Positions 61,165-64,000 of a stretch of 64,000 nucleotides of DNA are shown piece by piece. The translations under genes and the position numbers were made by a program. Within the stretch, counting starts at the first letter, position 1. Every line of letters starts with the position of its first letter. This DNA is from Hermatobates lingyangjiaoensis (lineage: Eukaryota; Arthropoda; Insecta; Hemiptera; Hermatobatidae). Where the stretch lies: positions 62,001 to 126,000 of the forward strand of contig JAPFBL010000379.1 of the NCBI GenBank assembly GCA_026182355.1. The letters run 5' to 3'. The notes beneath the pieces are model-generated. The model ran no database searches and was not told the origin of the DNA. It saw only the letters and a list, made by a program, of their open reading frames with translations.

Positions 61165-61210
61165 TTTAGCCTTGAAAATGCCAAACAATTTTTGGCAAAA
61201 CGTCGGCGAA
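61165..61210 (+). repeat. Decayed hammerhead, ACGT class
   Basis: CCTTGAAAATGCCAAACAAT, TTTTGGCAAAACGTCGGCG: helix II GCCAAA/TTTGGC, AAAA for GAAA, ACGT, C, GG. The core CTTGAAAA has the same form as the copy at 0.88 kb. Confidence 0.45.
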
Positions 61211-62033
61211 AAAAAACAGGAGTTTAATTTTCTTCAGACCAAAATCCTCAAGAATGTCTTCTTTGAACTTGATAAATCAATGGTCGAGAAGCTCTATCAA
61301 TCTGAATGATGGTATTATTCAGATATAGTTTTCATATATATAGTGTTCATATATTCATGTATAGTTTTCCTTGTATGTAAAAGTCTAGTATATGAAGTAT
61401 GCAGTATAGGTATTATCCAGTATATTTATATTCATTGTATCCATTGTATTATTTCATTAACGACCACTGATAAAGACGTATCAAAATTTTCCCTTTCACT
61501 GTTGCCAAACAGTATCACTTCATGTTCTTGAAGGCTGAATTTCAAAACATGATTTTTTGACTCTGTGCTAAATTTTTTTTTGAAGAACCTGAAATTTCCA
61601 TCCTTTTTTTTTGATCAGGTATATGTATACCTAATCAAAAATACGTATATAATATATATATATATATACGTAGATATGCTGGTGATGCATAATTGTATGA
61701 CGTAGATATACGTCATTAACACTGAAAGAGTTAAGCACGTCAATATAATTGATTTCAATAAACAAATTTCTATCATTTGAAACGGAAATTTAAAACATTT
61801 TTTATAGGTCTAGAAAGGAAAAGAATAACTTAATAAATTATATAACAATAACAGATTATAAACATATCATGGATCCATTAACTTTGGAGAAGTGATAAAC
61901 CTGGAACAGAGTCACGATGAAAATACGAATTTTATATAATTCTACGAAAGATTATAGAAATAAAATGAAAAACATGCGGGAAAGTACAAAAACGTGTTCC
62001 ATTTTTTTGTACTATGCATACGAATAGAAATAG
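61211..62033. other. Mostly unassigned
   Basis: A TTAACACTGAAAGAGTTAA at 61717-61735 resembles a piggyBac right end with TTAA, but no left end was found. (TA)n at 61650-61668. No gene. Confidence 0.35.
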
Positions 62034-62403
62034 TACAGTGTTCCCTTCCATTTCACAGTTTTTGGGGACCAGGACACCCCCCGAAAAGTAGGAAAATCCG
62101 CGAAGTAGCGTCGCCCCCCCCTTTAACTTACAAACTTTTTCCAGTCATAAATGATATAAATAAGTATATATATTATCATTAAACAACCTAAACAAATCAT
62201 AGAATAGTGTTTGTTTATACTTAACCTAGCCTAAAGAAACAATTCGCCTTCATATCGTAAGAAAAAAAAGTTTCCTGTGTGTATATATATATATATATAT
62301 ATCGGTCGAAAAAAAGTTTTACATTTTAATTTTTTTTAACTTTTAAATGAATATTTTTCAACCCACGATGCACTGAAACCGCGAAGTAGCGAAGAACCCT
62401 GTA
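62034..62403. mobile_element. pogo/Tigger-like MITE
   Basis: The element spans 62036-62401 between TA dinucleotides; left CAGTGTTCCCTTCCATTTC, right inverted CAGGGTTCTTCGCTACTTCG. Interior GGGGACCAGGACACCCCCCG and AAAATCCGCGAAGTAGCG. Related to, but shorter than, 45439-46081. Non-coding. Confidence 0.8.
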
Positions 62404-62499
62404 TTACTCGTTTGTATTATGTATTTTAAAAAATAAATTATTTATGAAAAAAATAATATTTTTTAATTTTTTTATTAGTTTGTTTAGGGTGTTTAGGTC

Positions 62500-62818
62500 A
62501 GTTTGCTGTGGTATTCCTTCAAGGGAGCACACATAGGCCGAATATATGCCCTTTGTGATAACACACAATGAACATTCATTCTGCCAATGGGAGTCGTAAA
62601 TTTTGCCTAACCCAAGTGTATTTGAAGTAGGTATCTTTAATCAGTACCTGACATCGTACAAGCTCGGGGTTGACAGTTTAATGTCCACTCCGAGGAATAA
62701 CGTGCTCAGATTTATTCACTTCCCTAGTAAACAAATCGAGGGTTAGGGTGGATATTGAACCCCGGACCTACCAGTCTAGAAGTGTGTACGTTGTCACTAT
62801 TCTAACCAGGCAACCTTT
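62500..62818 (-). repeat. tRNA-derived SINE with LINE-like tail
   Basis: Minus-strand head near 62815 (GGTTAGAATAGTGAC), box B GGTTCAATATCC, body GTTAATGTCC/TCGGGGTTGACAG. Its tail (62500-62570) is the LINE 3' end GGCCTATGTGTGCTCCC and a degenerate TTTAGGGTGTTTAGG. Confidence 0.7.
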
Positions 62819-63682
62819 AAGTGTTTTAAGTAATAATACAATGAAAACTGTTTAAAATAGATAAATATAATTAATACTATTAAAATACGATGTTTTAATA
62901 GATCAACTTCAATTGTTGATCCTTTGATATTAATTTATATAAAAAAAATCATGAGAATATTTAATTCTTTCTTACTTAAGTCAATTCTTGAAATTCAATC
63001 CTGAAACTTTCTGAGTGAGATTAAAATTATTATCAAGTTTTGATCATAACCATCTTCAAGATGAAATTTGAAAAGAATTGAAATTCAAATTAGGCTGTAT
63101 ACAGTCTGAAACTTAACAGATAAAGACAGATATCGCTAATTTGATTCTAATAGACGGCGTGACAAAGGAATATTCATTTCATTACAAAAGAGCCATTTTT
63201 TTTTTTGTATATTCATCTAAATATTTTAAACCACTTTCTTCTTTGAAAAAGGTAATGGAAGGAAAAGGTTTGAATATTTTAGAGAGTTGGAATGCGTTTT
63301 CCTTCGTGCCCCTGGGGCTCTGCCTCTGGCTAATGGTGACAGAACAGTAGTAAAGAATTAATAAACTTCCTTCTTGCTTTGGATTTGTCACCTGTTTTAG
63401 ATTTTAAAAAAAATGGCACTCCTTAGAGGGCTTGTAGCTATTAGATGGAACAAGTCGTGGGGATTCAAACGATGGAATATCTCGAGACCAAAGTATCTAT
63501 TAGAGCATCTAAATTAATGCATTTGTTTTTATTTGTTAGCTCGTGATCATTCCATTCTGACCATAGAGTAAAACACCGCCACCGCGATCCGTGACGGCGG
63601 AACTGACAATTCGGAAATGATGAGGTACCTAACGCGAGATACTTCATATCTTGAAACCTAAGTATTTATTAGAACTTATAAA
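62819..63682. other. No recognisable feature
   Basis: AT-rich DNA. Open frames at 63141-63391 on both strands are unlike known families. A possible very worn hammerhead lies near 63.05 kb (minus, CTTGAAGATGGTTATGATCA). Confidence 0.4.
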
Positions 63683-63683
63683 T

Positions 63684-64000
63684 CAGGGTTTCTCAAAGTT
63701 TGTTTGCCTGTGGGTTCCCTCAGAGATATCTTGTCATCTGCTGACACTCTAAGAGATGTCTTGTCATCATTGGGCTCCCTAAGAGATATCTTGTCATCTG
63801 TGGACTCTCTAAGAGAAATCTTGTCATCTGTTGAGAGTCTAAGAGATATCTTGTCATCATTGGACTCACTAACAGATATCTTGTCATCTGTTGACCCTCT
63901 AAGAGATACGTTGTCATCATTGGACTCCCTAAGAGATATCTTGTCATTTGTAGACTCTCTAAGAGATATCTTGCCATCTGTTGGTCCTCTAGAGATATCT
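63684..64000 (+). mobile_element. hAT-type terminus with 30-bp minisatellite (runs off window)
   Basis: CAGGGTTTCTCAAAGTTTG at 63684 looks like a hAT end. From about 63718 a 30-bp unit, AGAGATATCTTGTCATCTGT plus TGACTCTCTA, repeats about nine times, with an alternating ATCATTGG/ATCTGTTG form giving a 60-bp higher order. The right end is outside the window. The open minus frame across it is a repeat artefact. Confidence 0.7.

Noticed and set aside
61700..61740. Second piggyBac element
   Set aside because: Only one TTAA-flanked end-like motif is present; the left end is missing, so it is noted as unassigned DNA only.
56347..64000. Further rapsyn exons (later TPRs, coiled coil, RING)
   Set aside because: I searched the plus-strand frames for TPR-like or C3HC4-type residues and found none; they must lie beyond the window.

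Overview
The window is non-coding-rich, AT-rich eukaryotic nuclear DNA, almost certainly from an invertebrate animal and most plausibly an arthropod. The reasons are spliced exons with GT/AG borders, a tRNA-derived SINE, Penelope-like, Jockey-like, hAT, Helitron, piggyBac and pogo/Tigger-type elements, and LINE 3' ends carrying (CCTAA)n, the complement of the arthropod telomere pentamer TTAGG. Nothing resembles a bacterial gene layout. No species can be named from the sequence alone.

Host genes: two plus-strand exons, at 5263-5463 and 56248-56346, encode consecutive TPR-type helices that read like rapsyn, the 43-kDa scaffold that clusters nicotinic acetylcholine receptors. Both are phase 0, so they join in frame across an intron of about 50.8 kb that fills nearly the whole window. 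The earlier and later exons lie outside. Inside the intron, on the minus strand (10905-11116), is one exon-like segment of an aquaporin with good splice borders but an in-frame TGA.

The intron is a dense graveyard of mobile DNA. The dominant theme is Penelope-like elements (PLEs) and the small elements derived from them. Five separate PLE coding remnants carry reverse transcriptase and/or GIY-YIG endonuclease sequence (about 0.5 kb, 26.0-27.8 kb, 30.2-30.9 kb, 41.0-42.6 kb and 55.6-56.0 kb), with weaker pieces at 48.5 and 50.4-50.6 kb. About fifteen copies of one terminal-repeat segment encode the PLE N-terminus and stop near a Leu-Pro-x-Tyr/Phe-Thr-Asn motif, usually against a (TA)n tract. 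More than fifty hammerhead-ribozyme-like motifs occur on both strands; roughly thirty keep the CUGANGA and GAAA core. They fall into at least eight classes by a short self-complementary stem III (ATAT, AATT, ACGT, ACATGT, ACGCGT, AGATCT, AGGCCT, AGCGCT), which suggests dimeric ribozymes. Many sit as head-to-head inverted pairs forming near-perfect DNA palindromes; two such palindromes are bounded by 12-13 bp target duplications and are mobile units in their own right.

Layout: 1-5 kb PLE/hammerhead debris and palindromes; 5.26 kb rapsyn exon followed by a 2.7-kb, 40-bp minisatellite; 8.4-10 kb inverted PLE terminal repeats; 10.9-11.1 kb aquaporin exon; 11.4-14.3 kb (CA)n and Helitron copies; 15.8 kb hAT MITE; 17-21 kb SINE, PLE ends, hAT MITE, TIR element, Jockey remnant; 21-25 kb mostly featureless DNA with one TSD-flanked hammerhead palindrome; 25.2-31.7 kb two PLE remnants; 32.4-33.6 kb Helitron helicase remnant; 34.3 kb LINE tail; 35-40 kb hammerhead palindromes; 39.9-40.75 kb hAT with transposase C-terminus; 40.8-43.0 kb the best-preserved PLE with inverted terminal repeats; 43-50 kb SINEs, pogo/Tigger-like and piggyBac elements; 50-56.1 kb PLE ends, palindromes and a bounded PLE; 56.25 kb second rapsyn exon; 56.8-64 kb hammerhead palindromes, SINEs, LINE ends and a hAT-type minisatellite running off the edge.

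The host exons form one gene. The mobile elements are mostly broken and are not a pathway, but the PLEs and their hammerhead-bearing derivatives probably form one parasitic system in which autonomous PLE enzymes mobilise the small palindromic units.
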